Below, one piece after another: positions 53,487 to 63,512 of a DNA stretch of 64,000 nt. The first letter of the stretch is position 1; each line of letters begins with the position of its first letter. The DNA comes from UBA710 sp051656785 (GTDB taxonomy: Bacteria; Bacillota_I; Bacilli_A; Mycoplasmatales; Metamycoplasmataceae), in the NCBI GenBank assembly GCA_051656785.1, contig JBOFJK010000002.1:62001-126000 (forward strand). Reading direction: 5' to 3'. The translations under genes and the position numbers were made by a program. The notes under the pieces were generated by a model, which saw only the letters and a list, made by a program, of their open reading frames with translations, searched no databases and was not told the DNA's origin.

Positions 53487-55459
53487 AAGATTATAAATTA
53501 GTTTCAAAATATAAACCTACTGGCGATCAACCTAAAGCCATTTCTGAACTAGTTAAAGGAATCAAAGAAAATAAAAAGAATCAAGTCCTTTTAGGTGTTA
53601 CTGGATCTGGTAAAACATTTACAATTGCGAATGTAATTTCTCAATTCAATAAGCCTGTTATTATTTTGTCACACAATAAGACCCTAGCCTCACAGTTATA
53701 TAGCGAATTAAAAGGTTTCTTTCCAAATAATAGAGTTGAATATTTTGTTTCATATTTTGATTACTATAGACCTGAAGCATACTTACCTCAAAAGGATGTT
53801 TATGTTGATAAAACATCAAAAACTAATCAAGATTTAGAAGCGATGAGAATGGCTTCTTTAAATGCTTTAACGATGAGAAGGGATTCAATAGTTGTTGCAT
53901 CAGTTGCTGCTATTTATGGTTCTGTTAATCCTGAAGAATATAAATCTTCTATTTTTAATATTGAAGTAGGAATGGTCATTAAAAGAAATCATTTTTTCAT
54001 TAATCTTATTAAGAGACAATACAAGAGAAATAATGTAGAGCTATCTTCAGGTTGTTTTAGTGTTAAAGGTGATGTAATAGAATTAGCTCCCGCTTGAACA
54101 AGTGAATATTTAATAAGAGTGGTTTTTTTTGGTGATGAAATAGAAAGTATTGTTAGAATAGAACCACTTACTAAAAAAATAACCAAATCATTTAATGGTT
54201 TGGCAATCTTTCCTGCCGCAATTTATGCAGTTCAAGATCCGACTATTCATAGAGCAGTAAATTTAATTAAGCATGAATTAGAAGATAGATTAGAATATTT
54301 TAAAAGCAATGGAAAATTGCTTGAATATCAAAGACTACATGATCGAACTATTAATGATATTGATTCCTTACTTGAATTTGGTTACTGTCCAGGTATTGAG
54401 AATTATTCTAGACATATTGATGGAAGATCAGAAGGAGAAAAACCTTTTACTATTTTAGACTACTTACCAGAAGATGCTCTTGTAATTATTGATGAATCTC
54501 ACATGATGATTCCTCAATTAAATGCAATGTATAGGGGCGATAGGGCTCGTAAAGAAAACCTTGTTGATTATGGTTTCAGATTACCTTCTGCATTAGATAA
54601 TAGACCTTTAAGATTTGATGAATTTGAGAAATATGAATTTCAAAAAATATTTGTTTCTGCAACACCTGGTAATTATGAAATTGATTTAGTTGAAGGTGAA
54701 ATAATTTCACAAATAATAAGACCTACAGGTTTAATTGACCCAACAATTGAAGTTTATCCATCTGAAAATCAAATTGAAAATATTTATGACAGAATACAAG
54801 AGCAAATAAAGAAAAATGAAAAAACATTTATTTTAACTACAACAAAAAGAACAAGTGAAGAATTAACAAAACACTTTCAAACACTTGGTGTTAAGATTGC
54901 ATATATTCACTCTGATCATAAGACATTAGAAAGAAATGAAATCCTCCGTAAATTACGCAAGGGTGTTTATGATGTAGTAATAGGAATTAACTTACTAAGA
55001 GAAGGAATTGACATTCCTGAAGTTTCTTTAATTCTTGTTTTGGATGCTGATAAGGAATCATTCTTTAGATCAACAAGAAGTTTAATTCAAATAACAGGTA
55101 GAGCAGCAAGGAATGTAAATGGTCATGTAGTTTTTTATGCAGATGGTATCAGTAAGAGTATGCAAGAAACTATTGATGACAATGCATTTAAACGTGGAAT
55201 TCAAGAGAAATATAATAAGGCAAATAACATAACTCCCCAAACAATAGTAAAACCAATTCCAGAACCAATTCAAGGCCATGATTTACAAAATGCAATTGAT
55301 TATGTTTTAAATCAAAAAAATAAGAAAGCAAAGAAATCTGAAGTAATCAAAATTATTGAAGGACTTAGAGTTGAAATGAGAGAAGCTGCCAAAAAACTTG
55401 AATTTGAAAGAGCAACAGAAATTAGAGATATGATTTTTGAGTTAGAAGCAGAATTATAG
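53477..55459 (+). CDS. uvrB: Excinuclease ABC subunit B, apparent AUU start
   Basis: 660 residues. DNA-damage recognition helicase of nucleotide excision repair. Motifs: YKPTGDQPKAI, LLGVTGSGKTFT (Walker A), YYRPEAYLP (beta hairpin), IIDESHMM, FVSATPG, IGINLLREGIDIPE, QITGRAARN and a C-terminal UVR domain ending IRDMIFELEAEL. No ATG, GTG or TTG lies between the preceding in-frame stop (53447) and the conserved N-terminus. ATT at 53477 sits 6 bases after GAAGG and gives the expected start of the protein. Its last six bases overlap convergent dnaI. Confidence 0.93.
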
Positions 55460-56305
55460 TTTCCTCAAATTTTTACCTTTTAAAAAAATAGGTGTAGACA
55501 ATACTTCAATTCTTTCCATTAATCTCTTAGCTTTAAATCCACTTACTTCACTACCTTTAATAAATTCTTTTTCCAATTGTTTGTATGAAAAATTAGAAGT
55601 AAAAAATGTTGTTTTTTCCATTTGCATTCTATGAGATAAAATAGAAAATAAAATTTCACTAATCATTCAAGCTGAATTTTTTTCTGAACCAATATCATCT
55701 ATAAATAAAAAATCAACACCCTTTAAATCATCAATTACTTTTTTATAACCGATATTAAACAATTGTTTTAGATGATTTGCTAAATCATTATTATTAATAT
55801 AAGCTACTGTTTTGCTTTTTGAAACAAAATAGTTTGCCATTGCTTGTGTAAAAAATGATTTTCCAACACCAAAATCTCCATATAAATAAATTCCTTTAAA
55901 ATATTCATTATTTTGAAAATTCTTAAGAATAGTTTCCTTGAAATAATGCAAAAGTTCCTTACGTTCTTCATTTCACATAAATTCATTGTTTCTCAAGCCT
56001 TGTTTATCATTTTTTGCAAATACTAAAGAATGATTCATATTTGTAATATCTCTCAGAATAAAATTATTAAGATTTTCTCTTCTTTTGCCGGCTTCGGTTG
56101 GAACAATCTTTCTAGTAATCATTCCATTATTTTGAACTTCAAGTTCAGATGTGTATAATAAGTCCTTATTTTTTTCTTCTTCGATAATGTCAAAAAAAAT
56201 AAGGATAGATTCCTCTATTTGCTCTTTGTTAAGATTATTATCTTTTATTAATTTAATAATCTTCTTATGATTTAACACTTGATTTTTTATTTCATCAATT
56301 TTCAT
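55454..56305 (-). CDS. dnaI: Primosomal protein DnaI (helicase loader ATPase)
   Basis: 283 residues. N-terminal helicase-interaction part of about 120 residues, then an AAA+ domain: YLYGDFGVGKSFFTQAM (Walker A), DFLFIDDIGSEKNSAW (Walker B), FFTSNFS (sensor 1), KRLMERIEVLS (arginine finger region). DnaI loads the replicative helicase with DnaB. It starts one codon-length after dnaB, and the end is tail-to-tail with uvrB, sharing six bases. Confidence 0.9.
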
Positions 56306-56306
56306 A

Positions 56307-57239
56307 TTACATCAATTCTTCTAGATCATCAAGTAATTCATTTAAAGAAACTTCTTTAACTCCACTAAATATTGTCCCTTTATTATCAAAATGACCTCAA
56401 TCTAATTCTTGAGGTTGTTTTTTAAACTGCTTTGATTTCATAGAATCATTTAAAACTTCAACTATTTCTTTGTATGATATTAGGTTTCTTTCATATAAAT
56501 CATTAGTTATTTTTTTAACATAATTTACAACAACCCTTCCATTATTTTCAAAAGAATAATTAAGAATAGTATTAATAGAGGCATCACACAAACCAATATT
56601 TCTTGAATAGCTAATATATTCCTTTTGACCAAATGTAATTGAACCCTTATCTAAGAATTTAATAAATTGCTCTGGAGTAAGTGATTTTATAGCATCATCA
56701 TTACTTTCAAAAGCGGGAAGTTTTAGATCTGCTGTTTGATATTGATCATTCAATTGTTGCTCAAATGAATAATCAAAAATATCAAAATACTTAGCAGAAA
56801 CCTCGACATAGTCCTTTTTGCTAATAGGTCTAGGTTTGTGTTCTAAAATTAACTTTTCAAACATTATATCTCCTATTCTTTTTGTTAAATTAGACCTAAG
56901 CATATCATTTTCAGTAAATTTTTCAAGTGTTAATGGTTTTAATAAAGTAATCAATCCATTTTTATTATCATTTTTAGTAAAAGTTCTAATTAAACCTACT
57001 GCTTCTAGATTTTTCTTAGCCAAAATTAATTCATCTAAGCTAATTGATAATGATTTAGACAAATTATCTAAATTAACACCAGGTTTATAGGCATTATCAG
57101 ATTGGTCTAAAGATGATAAATATTCATATAAAATGGTTGAATTTGGCCCAATTATAGGTAAATAAAAGTTTCTTACAAATTTAAATTCATCAGCATTAAT
57201 TTTGTTAAAATTTTCGACAAAAAAATACAAAATTTTCAT
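56307..57239 (-). CDS. dnaB: Replication initiation protein DnaB/DnaD-like
   Basis: 310 residues. FYLPIIGPNSTILYEYLSSL and LDELILAKKNLEAVGLIRTF match the winged-helix N-terminal domain of Firmicute DnaB/DnaD. The C-terminal DnaD-like domain lies about 190-290 (KSLTPEQFIKFLDKG, NTILNYSFEN). This is the membrane-attachment and helicase-loading factor, not the hexameric helicase named DnaB in E. coli. Operon with dnaI, as in Bacillus. Confidence 0.85.
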
Positions 57240-57283
57240 TTTACCCCCATTTTAAACTCAATCATTTAATTGACTTATGATTA

Positions 57284-57835
57284 TTATATTATTTTAATAT
57301 AATACCTTTTAAAAAACCTTTTCCAATCATTATTAACAGGTATGTTATCCATATAAATATCCACACTTCCTTCTTTAGAAAACCCAGTGTTTATAAGGTC
57401 AAAATCATCAAAATCATGGTTATCCACATTTTTAAAATTTCATATTTTTCTCCTTCAATCATTACTCGCAGTAATATTAAGAGTTTTATTAAAAAATCTT
57501 TCAAAATCCACATTTTTACTATATAAAATAGGTATTTCTACAAAATCATATTTATGTTTTTCGAAATGTTCATAAAGCACAGGGAAAATTAGTTTTTCAA
57601 GCAAATCCTTACCTTTTTCAATAAAAACAAATCTTTTCAACATTTCTCGATCAACTTCTTTGTCATTTACATATTTTTCACCAAGGTTATTTTTGATCAA
57701 TTCATAACATTTATTACCAAATTTATACTGTTCTTTAAAGAAATCATCACAATTAAATGTTGAATATCCCAATTCTTTTGCTTTTTCTAATAAAAAAGTT
57801 TTGCCAACACATGTTTTGCCAATTATTGCTATCAT
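57284..57835 (-). CDS. coaE: Dephospho-CoA kinase-like P-loop kinase
   Basis: 183 residues from the second ATG (57835), preferred because GAGG is then 6 bases upstream; an ATG at 57841 is also possible. Walker A GKTCVGKTF, FNCDDFFKEQY (CoaE normally has an acidic motif here), NDKEVDREMLKRFVF and VEIPILYSKN follow the CoaE order. It is the last step of coenzyme A synthesis. In Firmicutes coaE also sits upstream of dnaB-dnaI, as here. The C-terminal third is divergent. It contains three DnaA-box-like sequences within its coding region. Confidence 0.75.
57345..57428 (+). promoter_or_regulatory. Cluster of DnaA-box-like sequences
   Basis: TTATCCACA (57420-57428) is a perfect bacterial DnaA box; ATATCCACA (57357-57365) and TTATCCATA (57345-57353) each match 8 of 9. 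All three are in the same orientation within 84 bases, in the 3' part of the coaE-like gene, 106-190 bases upstream of the dnaB start. They encode ordinary residues (Val-Asp-Asn, Val-Asp-Ile, Met-Asp-Asn), so chance is possible. Confidence 0.35.
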
Positions 57836-57873
57836 TATCATCCTCTTCCTTTATACAATATTAATATTAAATG

Positions 57874-57879
57874 TATAAT
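57874..57879 (+). promoter_or_regulatory. -10 box of cysS (leaderless type)
   Basis: TATAAT ends 6 bases before the cysS ATG at 57886. No ribosome site could fit in the transcript. Confidence 0.6.
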
Positions 57880-57885
57880 ATTCAT

Positions 57886-59112
57886 ATGAAATTTATATAT
57901 TTGTGTGGCCCAACTGTATATGATAAGGTTCATATTGGAAACATGAGACCAATATTAACTTTTGATTTATTTATTAGAGCAATGAAACATTTAGGAACAA
58001 ATGTTACATTTATTCACAATATCACTGATATTGATGACAAAATAATTGAAAAATCAAAAGAATTAAAAATATCTGAAAAAGAAGTTAGTGACAAATACCT
58101 TTCCTTCTATAAGGATATGTTAAGAAAATTCAATATAAATACAATTATTGATATGCCAACAGTTACTGAAAATATGGATATTATTATTGAATCAATCAAA
58201 AATCTAGAAAAAGAAAATAAGATATACGTTTCTGGTAATTCAGTTTATTTTGATATTAAGTCTATAAAATCATATGGATCTATTTCTAATAAAAAGTTTG
58301 ATAAATTTGTTAATCCTGAAAAAAATATTGATAAAAAAAGAAATGTTGAAGATTTTGTTGTTTGAAAATCTAAAACAAATGGCTTAACATGAGATAGCCC
58401 TTGGGATAAAGGTAGACCCGGATGGCACACTGAATGTTTTGCTTTTTCTAATATATATGGTCAAGCTAAATTAGATATTCATGGTGGAGGTATTGATTTA
58501 AAATTTCCACATCATGAAAATGAAAATGCTCAGTTTGTTGGATTGCATAATCGTGATATTACAAAAAAATGAATTCACTTAGGAATTATTAATTTAGATG
58601 GTCAAAAAATGTCAAAATCAGAAAAAAATATATTGTATGCTGATGATTTTTTGACAAAGGACAATTATCTTTATAATGCTGATATTTTTAGACTTATTTT
58701 ATTAAATTCTAATTATAAAAATACAATTGAATTCACTGATCAATTGTATAAGGATAACTATAAAAAATTAAATTCACTTATTAAGATATATAATTCTTTA
58801 TTAATTGAAGACAATTATATTTTTTCAAAATTAGCTGACATTGAACATGTTTTGAAAAACATAGAAACACTTAATTTTTCTACTGCAATGAAAGATATAA
58901 ATGAAATGATTAAGTCATTTAATGAAAATAAAATTATTAAAATAGGTAATAATGTTATAAGTATTTTTAAAATTTTAGGATTTCAATTTACAGAAAAAGT
59001 GATTTCTGAAAATGATAAGGTTATTTATCGAATGTGAAAAGAAGAAAAGAACTTGAAAAACTGAGAACAAGCAGATAAGCTTAGAGAAAAAATATCACAC
59101 ATATTAGGATAA
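57886..59112 (+). CDS. cysS: Cysteinyl-tRNA synthetase
   Basis: 408 residues. Class I synthetase. LCGPTVYDKVHIGNMR (zinc Cys and HIGH region), HNITDIDDKII, WHTECFAFS and HGGGIDLKFPHHENE (further zinc ligands), KMSKSEKNIL (KMSKS). The C-terminal helical part is short, as in mollicutes. ATG at 57886 chosen because the -10 box overlaps the longer in-frame start. It begins the cysS-rlmB-sigma-rpmG-secE-nusG run. Confidence 0.95.
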
Positions 59113-59139
59113 AAATAGGTAAAAAAGGAGTTTAGTTAT

Positions 59140-59817
59140 ATGGTTAAATTACTTTGTGGTAAAAACACTGTTTTAGAAGCAATTTCAAATAAATTGGATA
59201 TCAAAATTATTTATCTATTAAAACAACCAAATGATTTACACACAAAAACACCGATAAAAATAATTTCAAAGGAAGAAATGAATGAAATGACAGACTTGAA
59301 TCATCAAGGATATGTTGCCATTCTTAATGAATTTAAATATTATAATTTAGAAACAATTTTTGAAGATAAACCTAAAATAATATTAATATTAGACCATCTT
59401 GAAGATCCTCAAAATTTTGGTTCAATATTAAGAAGTGCAAATGCTTCAGGCATTAAGCATGTAATAATACCTAACATAAGATCGGTTGATGTTAATGAAA
59501 CGGTTTTTAAAGTATCATCAGGTGGAATAGTTGGCATGAAAATCATTAAGGTTAATTCATTGCAAGCAACTGTGAAAAAACTAAAAAGAGAAATGTTTTG
59601 AATTTATGCAACATCTTTAGAGCGAGGGGCAAGCGATTATTCAACAATTAATTATAATTTTCCTCTAGCTTTAATAGTTGGTAATGAAGGGAAGGGGATT
59701 TCAAGATCTCTTTTAAAAGAAGCTGATCAAAATATTTTTATAAAAATGGAAGGAACGGTTCAATCTTTGAATGTTGCAGTAGCAACTGGAATTTTTTTAT
59801 TCTATATTAAAAAATAG
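59140..59817 (+). CDS. rlmB: 23S rRNA 2'-O-methyltransferase RlmB (TrmH family)
   Basis: 225 residues. LLCGKNTVLEAI at the N-terminus, then SPOUT motifs: ILDHLEDPQNFGSILRSANASG (motif 1), ALIVGNEGKGISRSLL (motif 2) and SLNVAVATGIFLF (motif 3), giving the trefoil-knot SAM fold. Predicted to methylate G2251 of 23S rRNA. A clear AAGGAG precedes the ATG. Confidence 0.92.
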
Positions 59818-59830
59818 AAAGGAAGAATAA

Positions 59831-60340
59831 ATGTCAAATTCCGAAAAAGCAATCAGAAAAATCTATATTGAAAATAATAATATGTTCATTAAAAATGCAC
59901 ATTATATCTTAAAGAAATTTTATTCAATTCCAATTGATGAAAATGATCTAATTTTAGATTGTTTACAACAATTATTAAGAAAAGCAGAATTATTCAAACC
60001 CACAAAGGAATTAACATTAGAACAATATCTACTTTCTAACATTAAATATATTATGTTTTCATATTGTAGATCTTTCACTAGGAAGAACAGTGCTATCCTA
60101 AATAATTATTTAAGCTTTGATTTAGTTGAAAACTATCATAGTGATACATATAAATCTTTAGAAATTAATTATGATTTCTTAACAACATTTCAATATAAAA
60201 TTTTTAATGATTTATTTATTAAAAATTTATCAATTAAAGAAGTTGCAATTAAGAATACAACTACATCGCATTTTATCAAGAATGAGGTTAAAAAAATTAG
60301 AGAGAATATAAATAGACAAATCGAAAATTTTGTTAGTTAA
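59831..60340 (+). CDS. Sigma-70-like factor in the SigH position
   Basis: 169 residues. Residues about 15-85 resemble sigma region 2 (HYILKKFYSIPIDENDLILDCLQQLLRKAELF...YLLSNIKYIMFSYCR), and about 115-160 resemble region 4 with a helix-turn-helix (YKIFNDLFIKNLSIKEVAIK...IKNEVKKIREN). In Bacillus the order is cysS-(mrnC)-rlmB-(yacP)-sigH-rpmGB-secE-nusG; this gene sits exactly where sigH belongs. It is divergent and lacks region 3. It may direct a special promoter set, as the MG428 sigma factor does for recombination genes in M. genitalium. Purine-rich AAAGGAAG precedes the ATG. Confidence 0.7.
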   Translation: MSNSEKAIRKIYIENNNMFIKNAHYILKKFYSIPIDENDLILDCLQQLLRKAELFKPTKELTLEQYLLSNIKYIMFSYCRSFTRKNSAILNNYLSFDLVENYHSDTYKSLEINYDFLTTFQYKIFNDLFIKNLSIKEVAIKNTTTSHFIKNEVKKIRENINRQIENFVS

Positions 60341-60383
60341 TTAGTTTAAATTAGAAAGTATATTTAGTATAAATTTGATGTTT

Positions 60384-60397
60384 TATGAATATTCATA
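60384..60397. promoter_or_regulatory. 14-base perfect palindrome upstream of rpmG
   Basis: TATGAATATTCATA, a perfect inverted repeat without a loop, centred about 35 bases upstream of the rpmG -10. Possible operator for a dimeric regulator; AT-rich palindromes of this size also occur by chance. Confidence 0.35.
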
Positions 60398-60424
60398 TTT
60401 AGTTAAGGATTTTTTTTAATTAGG

Positions 60425-60430
60425 TATAAT
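60425..60430 (+). promoter_or_regulatory. -10 box of rpmG-secE-nusG (leaderless type)
   Basis: TATAAT ends 8 bases before the rpmG ATG at 60439. Confidence 0.6.
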
Positions 60431-60438
60431 AGTTAATA

Positions 60439-60579
60439 ATGAAAAAAAAAGTTGCATTAGCATGTCAAAATTGTAAGATAAAAAATTATTACACTAACAA
60501 ATCAAGTATTGATCGAATAGTAATTAATAAGTTTTGTAATAATTGTCGTGCACATCATGAGCATAAAGAGGAGAAATAA
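60439..60579 (+). CDS. rpmG: 50S ribosomal protein L33
   Basis: 46 residues. Zinc-type L33: CQNC near residue 9 and CNNC near residue 33 keep all four cysteines, and VALACQNCKIKNYYTNKS is the usual beginning. Too short to stand out in a length-filtered gene search. The stop overlaps the secE start by one base (TAATG). Confidence 0.93.
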   Translation: MKKKVALACQNCKIKNYYTNKSSIDRIVINKFCNNCRAHHEHKEEK

Positions 60580-60833
60580 TGAAAGAAATTGAAAATGTTT
60601 CTAATGTTGAAAAAACAAAAGAATCTATAAATACTGAAAATATTACTTTTACTGAAAAACCATACGTAATTAGAAATTTTAAAAAAGAATTAAAAAGGGT
60701 TAAATGACCATTAGAAAAAAAACATAATAAAAATTTTTTTTATATTTTTCTTTTTATAATATTTTTAACAGGTTTTTTTGCTTTAATATCATTGGGAGCA
60801 ACAGAGTTAATAGAATTAATGGGAGCAAAATAA
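60579..60833 (+). CDS. secE: Preprotein translocase subunit SecE
   Basis: 84 residues. A variable acidic N-terminus, then the conserved amphipathic segment FKKELKRVKWPLEKK (Trp encoded by TGA) and one transmembrane helix at about residues 51-75. Clamp subunit of the SecYEG channel. Its position between rpmG and nusG is the standard bacterial order. Confidence 0.92.
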
Positions 60834-60834
60834 T

Positions 60835-61428
60835 ATGAGTGATAAATTAAAAATGGAATGATACATGGTTTCCACAGTTTCAAAAAAAGAAGAAAATGTA
60901 ATCGAGAATTTAAAAAACAAAATATCAGCTGAAGGTATGAATCATCTTTTTGAAGATTTTAAAATTTTTAAACAACCAATAATAACAAGTGCCGAATTAC
61001 TAAAGAAATCAAAAGGTAAAGAATATAAAATTAAAATGGAAAACATGTATAAAGGTTATATTTTTGTTAAAGTAGTTATGACTGATGAAGCATGATTCTT
61101 AATTAGAAATACTGAAAATGTTACTGGTTTAGTAGGATCTTCAGGTAAAGGTACAAAACCAACACCTATTAGTGAAAGACAAATTAGAAAATCTATCGAA
61201 ATGGAAAAATTAAAAAATAAAGAATTCAAAGATTTAGAATATAAAAATCCTTTTGAAATTGGTGTTATGGTTCAAATTGTCCAAGGATCATTTACAGGTG
61301 AAAAAGGAAGAATTATTGAAACTGACATTGAAAATCAATTAGCTATTGTTGAAATTGAGTCTTTTGGAAGAAAAGTTCCAACTGAATTTTCTTATAAAGC
61401 ACTATCAACTATTTCAAACAATAATTAA
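60835..61428 (+). CDS. nusG: Transcription termination/antitermination factor NusG
   Basis: 197 residues. EWYMVSTVSKKEENVIENL begins the NGN domain, with YKGYIFVKVVM and a ‘GLVGSSGKGTKP’ region; the C-terminal KOW domain is in FEIGVMVQIVQGSFTGEKGRI. It binds RNA polymerase and couples it to ribosomes. The N-terminal domain has an insertion around residues 45-70 relative to E. coli. The start at 60835 gives the family's normal beginning; two TGA codons are Trp. Confidence 0.94.
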
Positions 61429-61502
61429 TTTTTTTGAAATTTTATTTTAATTTTTCCACTATAATAATTAAGCATTTCTAAAATAAAGTAAATGTTTAAT
61501 TT

Positions 61503-61586
61503 GGAGGAGTAGCAAAGCGGCCAAATGCGGGTGGCTGTAACCCATTTTCTTCGGATTCGGGGGTTCGAATCCCTCCTCCTCCACCA
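61503..61586 (+). tRNA. tRNA-Tyr (anticodon GTA)
   Basis: Acceptor GGAGGAG / CTCCTCC, anticodon loop with GTA (CTGTAAC), a long variable arm (TTTTCTTCGGATTC) as expected for bacterial tRNA-Tyr, T-loop TTCGAAT, and an encoded CCA. TATAAT at 61460-61465 is a likely promoter. Confidence 0.95.
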
Positions 61587-61589
61587 TTT

Positions 61590-61664
61590 TGCCCCTTGGC
61601 CAAGCGGAAAGGCATCGGCTTTTGGTGCCGACATGCGTAGGTTCGAATCCTACAGGGGCAGCCA
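61590..61664 (+). tRNA. tRNA-Gln (anticodon TTG)
   Basis: Acceptor TGCCCCT / AGGGGCA, anticodon stem TCGGC / GCCGA around TTTTGGT giving TTG, T-loop TTCGAAT, encoded CCA. Three bases separate it from tRNA-Tyr, so the two are cotranscribed. Confidence 0.95.
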
Positions 61665-61667
61665 TAT

Positions 61668-61688
61668 CATCCATTAGGGTGTTTTTTT
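61668..61688 (+). terminator. Terminator after the tRNA-Tyr/tRNA-Gln pair
   Basis: CATCC (61668-61672) and GGGTG (61677-61681) form a 5-base stem including one G-T pair around ATTA, followed by seven T. Confidence 0.65.
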
Positions 61689-61710
61689 ATTCAATTTTTA
61701 GAAACTCACT

Positions 61711-61716
61711 TATAAT
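61711..61716 (+). promoter_or_regulatory. -10 box of proS (leaderless type)
   Basis: TATAAT ends 6 bases before the proS ATG at 61723, immediately after the tRNA terminator. Confidence 0.6.
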
Positions 61717-61722
61717 TAAACA

Positions 61723-63150
61723 ATGAAATCAATCAAGCAAATAACCCCAATTGAAAAAAATTTTTCTAAATGATATATAGATGTTGTTAAGAATGGAAAT
61801 TTAATTGAATATGGCCCAGTAAAAGGAACAATAATTTTCAAGCCTAATTCCTATGGTATTTGAGAAAATATTCAAATACATTTTAATAAAATTCTTAAAA
61901 GACAAGGTGTAAGAAATGTTTATTTACCAATGCTTATTCCTAATAGTTTAATTGCTAAGGAGCAAGATCATGTACAAGGATTTGCTCCTGAATTAGCAAC
62001 AATTACCAAGGTAGGGAATAAGAAATTATCAGAAGATATTTATATTAGACCAACCTCTGAAGTTTTATTTGCAGAATTTTTTAAAAGTGAAATAAATTCT
62101 TATAATGATTTGCCTTTATCATACAATCAATGAGCTAATGTTTTAAGGTGAGAAAAAACTACCAATCCCTTTCTTAGAAATACTGAATTTTTATGACAAG
62201 AAGGACATACGTGTCATGCTGAAGAACAAGAAGCAATTGATATGACAATGAAGATGCTAAAAACATATGAAAAATTTTTGAGAGATTATTTAGCTATTCC
62301 AGTTATTACCGGTACTAAAACTGAATTAGAAAAATTTGCAGGAGCAATATCAACATTTACTGTTGAAGCGATGATGAAAGATGGTAAAGCTTTACAAAGT
62401 GGAACAAGTCATTTCTTAGGGCAAAGTTTTTCAAAAATGTTTAACATATCTTATAAATCAAAAGAAAACAAACAAGAATTTGTCTTTCAAACATCATGAG
62501 GTATTTCAACTAGATTACTTGGTGCCATTATAATGACTCATGGTGATAATAGAGGAATTATTATTCCACCTAAAGTTGCTCCAATTCAAATTGACATTAT
62601 CGAAATTATGGCAGATAAGGAAAAATTGGTAAAGGATCTTTCAAGTAAAGTTGAAAAATCACTAGAAGAAGTATATTCTGTAAGAGTGGATAAAACTAAT
62701 AAAAGTGGCGGCTTTAAAGCTGCTCAATCAGAAATCGAAGGCGTTCCTTTAAGGATAGAAATTGGTCCAAGAGAAGCAAAAAATAATGAGGTCATTGTCG
62801 TTAGAAGAGATACATTGGAAAAAATAGTAGTTAGTTTTAAAAAAATAAATATAGTTGTTGAAAAAATCTTGCAACTTATTCAAGATAATTTGCTTGCAAA
62901 TGCTGAAAAAAGACTTAAGGAAAATATTGTTATTGTTAGAACATATGATGAGTTTAAAGAAGCAATAAAACAAAATAAATTTGCATTAACTCCAATTATA
63001 AATAATGATGATTTTGAATTAAAAATAAAAGAAGAAACTACAGCTACGGCAAGATGTATTCCATTAGAAATGAAAGTTCCTGAAAAAGGAGTGTGCATTT
63101 TTACTGGTAATACTACAAGCAGATTTCTTATTTATGCAAAATCATATTAA
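61723..63150 (+). CDS. proS: Prolyl-tRNA synthetase
   Basis: 475 residues, the short archaeal/eukaryal-like ProS type (no editing insertion) found in mycoplasmas. Motifs: YGIWENIQIHFNK with the following class II region, [56 protein letters not shown], and PREAKNNEVIVVRRDT in the anticodon-binding domain. The C-terminal domain ends with a Tyr (KSY), typical of this ProS class. Confidence 0.95.
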
Positions 63151-63197
63151 TTAAATGATAAAATTTAAGCATACACTAAACAACAAGGAGATAGAAT

Positions 63198-63512
63198 ATG
63201 ATTCATGCAGCTAAAAGCCTAGAAGAAATTAAAAATATTTTAGAAACAAAGGAAGGATTGATAATTCTAAATTTTCACTCTGAAACTTGTGGTCCTTGTA
63301 TTATGCAAATGCCAATATTAGAAGATTTATCTAATGATTTTAAAATAATATTAATAACATGTGATGTTGTTGATAATCAAGAAGCTTCAAAACACTTTAA
63401 TATATCTGCTACACCAACAACACTGATATATAGAAATGGAAAATCACTATTTACTAATGTAGGTTTCCTACCTTATGATAAGTGAAATGAGGAAATATCA
63501 AAATTAAAATAA
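63198..63512 (+). CDS. trxA: Thioredoxin
   Basis: 104 residues. Active site HSETCGPCIMQMP (CGPC), then cis-Pro in ISATPTTLIYRNG and a Gly in VGFLPYDKW. Cytosolic disulfide reductant. AAGGAG precedes the ATG. The N-terminal part lacks the usual Trp before CGPC (Glu-Thr instead). The end overlaps the next gene by 10 bases if that gene starts at ATT. Confidence 0.92.

Noticed and set aside
61425..61674. Minus-strand reading frames across the tRNA pair (one with a VGFEPTH-type stretch)
   Set aside because: They are antisense translations of tRNA-Tyr and tRNA-Gln, a well-known false protein pattern.
62749..63098. Minus-strand frames inside proS
   Set aside because: Shadow frames in an AT-rich gene; the plus strand encodes a complete prolyl-tRNA synthetase there.
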